A stretch of 64,000 nt of DNA from contig JAJTWR010000437.1 in assembly GCA_021613335.1 (NCBI GenBank), forward strand, positions 555,001-619,000. The letters run 5' to 3'. This DNA comes from Whitmania pigra. Its lineage: Eukaryota; Annelida; Clitellata; Hirudinida; Haemopidae. The translations under genes and the position numbers were made by a program. Below are positions 62,081-64,000 of the stretch, in pieces (the stretch's first letter is position 1; each line of letters opens with the position of its first letter). A model generated the notes under the pieces. It was not told where the DNA came from. It did no database searches and saw only the letters and a list, made by a program, of their open reading frames with translations.

Positions 62081-64000
62081 CAATTATTCCTGAATAACTG
62101 ACAAATAGCAACTCTGCAACATCGTTAAAGAAAGAAATTCCTCCACTTCACATCAACAATGAGTCAGTCAGTGGATTCGGTACGTAATTTGACACGAGAC
62201 AGATCCTACATTCAATTGTGAATTAGTGAATGAGTGCAGCGATGAATTGGATGCACGAAGTCGAATGAATCTAATAGCGGAGGAATGAAACGAGGTGATG
62301 AACCGGCTTATATTAGCAAATCATCATCATCATGAGTTATATGAATATTTAAATAAGTTACTAACCTAATTAATATTAATAAAACATGAAAAATAAAAAG
62401 TAAACAAAGAACTGAACATCGTCATGAAGATGAACATTTAAATTGCGGCAATGTAAATGCTAATTAGAATAAAGATCACGTATAATGAGTCCAGCCAATG
62501 AGAGTCGTTGAATGCTGATGCAGAGAGCGAGGGAGGCAAATCTTTTGTATATTAATCATGTAGTGACTCACAGTCCACAAGATCACCACAGTCTTAATGT
62601 TATCATCATCAGCACCATCATCATCATCATCATCATCACCACCACCATCATCATCATCATCACCACCATCATCATCATCATCATCACCACCATCATCATC
62701 ATCATCACTGCAAACCCAGCTTCACAAGCGCACATCAAGTGGCGACAAATAGCATTGTGTTCACGTCGAGATATTGGACCAGTGTTTAATGTGAGGGAAC
62801 AATCTGAGCAGGTGATGATGATGATGATGATGTGATGTCGATTACAATCAGTTTGAGAGCTTACAGAGAATGTGAACATGACTGATGGCATTATCTGACA
62901 TCAACCGCTTTCAGCATTCATTTCGTCCTCAGTGCAAAATATTCAACAACATACCGCTAAAATCTAATATTATTACAACATTATTAACTTTTATTAATGT
63001 TATTATTAACAATTTAATAATAATAACAATCAATTATTCTAAAGTTAATAGAGTTTTAAAATCATCAAACCTTGCAGATTTGAACAAGTCCTTCTAAAAC
63101 CAACTTCCTGTTTCCCTGGAGAGGATCACTTGGTCTGAATTCAGAATTCCTTTTCCTGTTTTAAAACATCAAGCAATCGTTCGATCAATTATTTCCTCAT
63201 TCATTCACTTGTTCAATCATCGTTCAATCATCAATGCGTTTGTGTAATAATTCATTTATTTATTCATCCAAGCAGTCGTTCTTCTGCTCAAGAATTATTT
63301 CCAATTCAATAACTTACCAAGAATAAATTATGTTAATTTAAACATGAATTATAATTCATTCAAAAGATTTACAGGTGTTAGTCCCATCTTTGTCTAGTAG
63401 TGGCAATTTTATCACGTGATGACGACGATGACATTTGACGATCACGATCACGATGATGATGATGATGATACGTTAATGCGGTAACACGATCAATCCAATT
63501 ACGATAGTATTACAAGTCAAACTCAGTGAAGTCGATTCAAAGTTGTTAATTATGCTATGACGAGAGTTATAATTTGAATAAATTATGACAATTTTGATGC
63601 TAATGATATTAATATTATGTAGACTAAAGGAAAAAAAGAAATGTTGCGATGGATGTTGCACCTCGTTAATATGCAAATGAAATGTCTCGTGAGCCAGGAT
63701 TGATGCTCTCTTCGAGTTACATTCATCACAAGATCAACTTGAGGCTCATTAATTCATTTATAACTATTCACATCCAACTGTTATTATTGATTATTATGAT
63801 CTATGTTGTTATTATCATAATCATCATCGCCATTATTATAATAATTATTAATTGGCATCGATTTTAAACATCCGCGAAAACGACGAAAAATAAATTGTGA
63901 TTCAACGATAGCATTAAAGTAATTAACATAATTTATGTTAATAATAGGAATTGATGAGAATAAAATATTCATGAGGTCACTTACTCCCTACTCGGGGAAT
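62081..64000. other. Upstream region of the RhoGAP gene; repeats, no exon recognised
   Basis: It holds an ATC microsatellite (about 62603-62707) and smaller ATG/GAT runs (62812-62832, about 63448-63470). A minus-strand stretch at 62730-62820 (RREHNAICRHLMCACEA-like) is less AT-rich, but I could not connect it in frame to the PH exons. Any missing 5' exons of the RhoGAP gene would be here or beyond the window. Confidence 0.35.

Noticed and set aside
62512..62891. His/Ile- or Met-rich frames on both strands
   Set aside because: Caused by ATC microsatellite; no conserved sequence.

Overview
The window is AT-rich animal DNA. Its genes have many short, phase-consistent introns, and its spacers are packed with relics of many transposon classes plus long ATT/TTA and ATC microsatellites. 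The genes are widely conserved animal genes: tetraspanin, WDR70, ADAT1, FCP1/CTDP1, MKS1, RUS1 and an ARHGAP20-like RhoGAP. Intact MKS1 implies a ciliated metazoan. R2-type, Ty3/Gypsy, piggyBac, hAT, Tc1, pogo-like and probable MULE elements point to an invertebrate. I cannot name the phylum or species from sequence alone.

Layout. 0.2-4.8 kb: three C-terminal exons of a tetraspanin (+), whose last intron carries a deleted R2-like element. 5.0-9.3 kb: non-autonomous DNA transposons and unassigned ORFs. 9.45-13.85 kb: WDR70 (-, one exon) and ADAT1 (+, eight exons), head to head. 15.1-25 kb: a transposon graveyard (Gypsy gag, hAT relics, pogo, LINE ends, tRNA-derived repeats). 25.6-30.4 kb: two single-coding-exon paralogues for small secreted, strongly cationic amphipathic peptides, separated by a solo-LTR-like unit, a pogo-like repeat and a piggyBac relic. 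31.2-33.3 kb: a Tc1-like element with nested insertions. 33.7-34.2 kb: a fragment resembling FCP1/CTDP1. 34.2-42.3 kb: a decayed R2-like retrotransposon split by a younger 4.5-kb Ty3/Gypsy element with identical 111-bp LTRs and a 5-bp target duplication. 42.66-52.3 kb: a gene island with a small membrane protein (+), MKS1 (-, 18 exons) and RUS1 (+, 14 exons). 52.6-55.1 kb: a LINE relic and two unassigned ORFs. 55.8-61.3 kb: the 3' ten exons of an ARHGAP20-like gene (-). 61.4-64 kb: microsatellites and repeats.

How the parts relate. WDR70/ADAT1 and MKS1/RUS1 are divergent pairs that probably share promoter regions, while the small membrane gene and MKS1 converge tail to tail. I see no multi-gene pathway. 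The most novel item is the pair of cationic secreted peptides, which look like an undescribed host-defence or membrane-active family. All exon joins below come from reading frame, splice-site and phase agreement and from remembered family sequence; nothing was searched.
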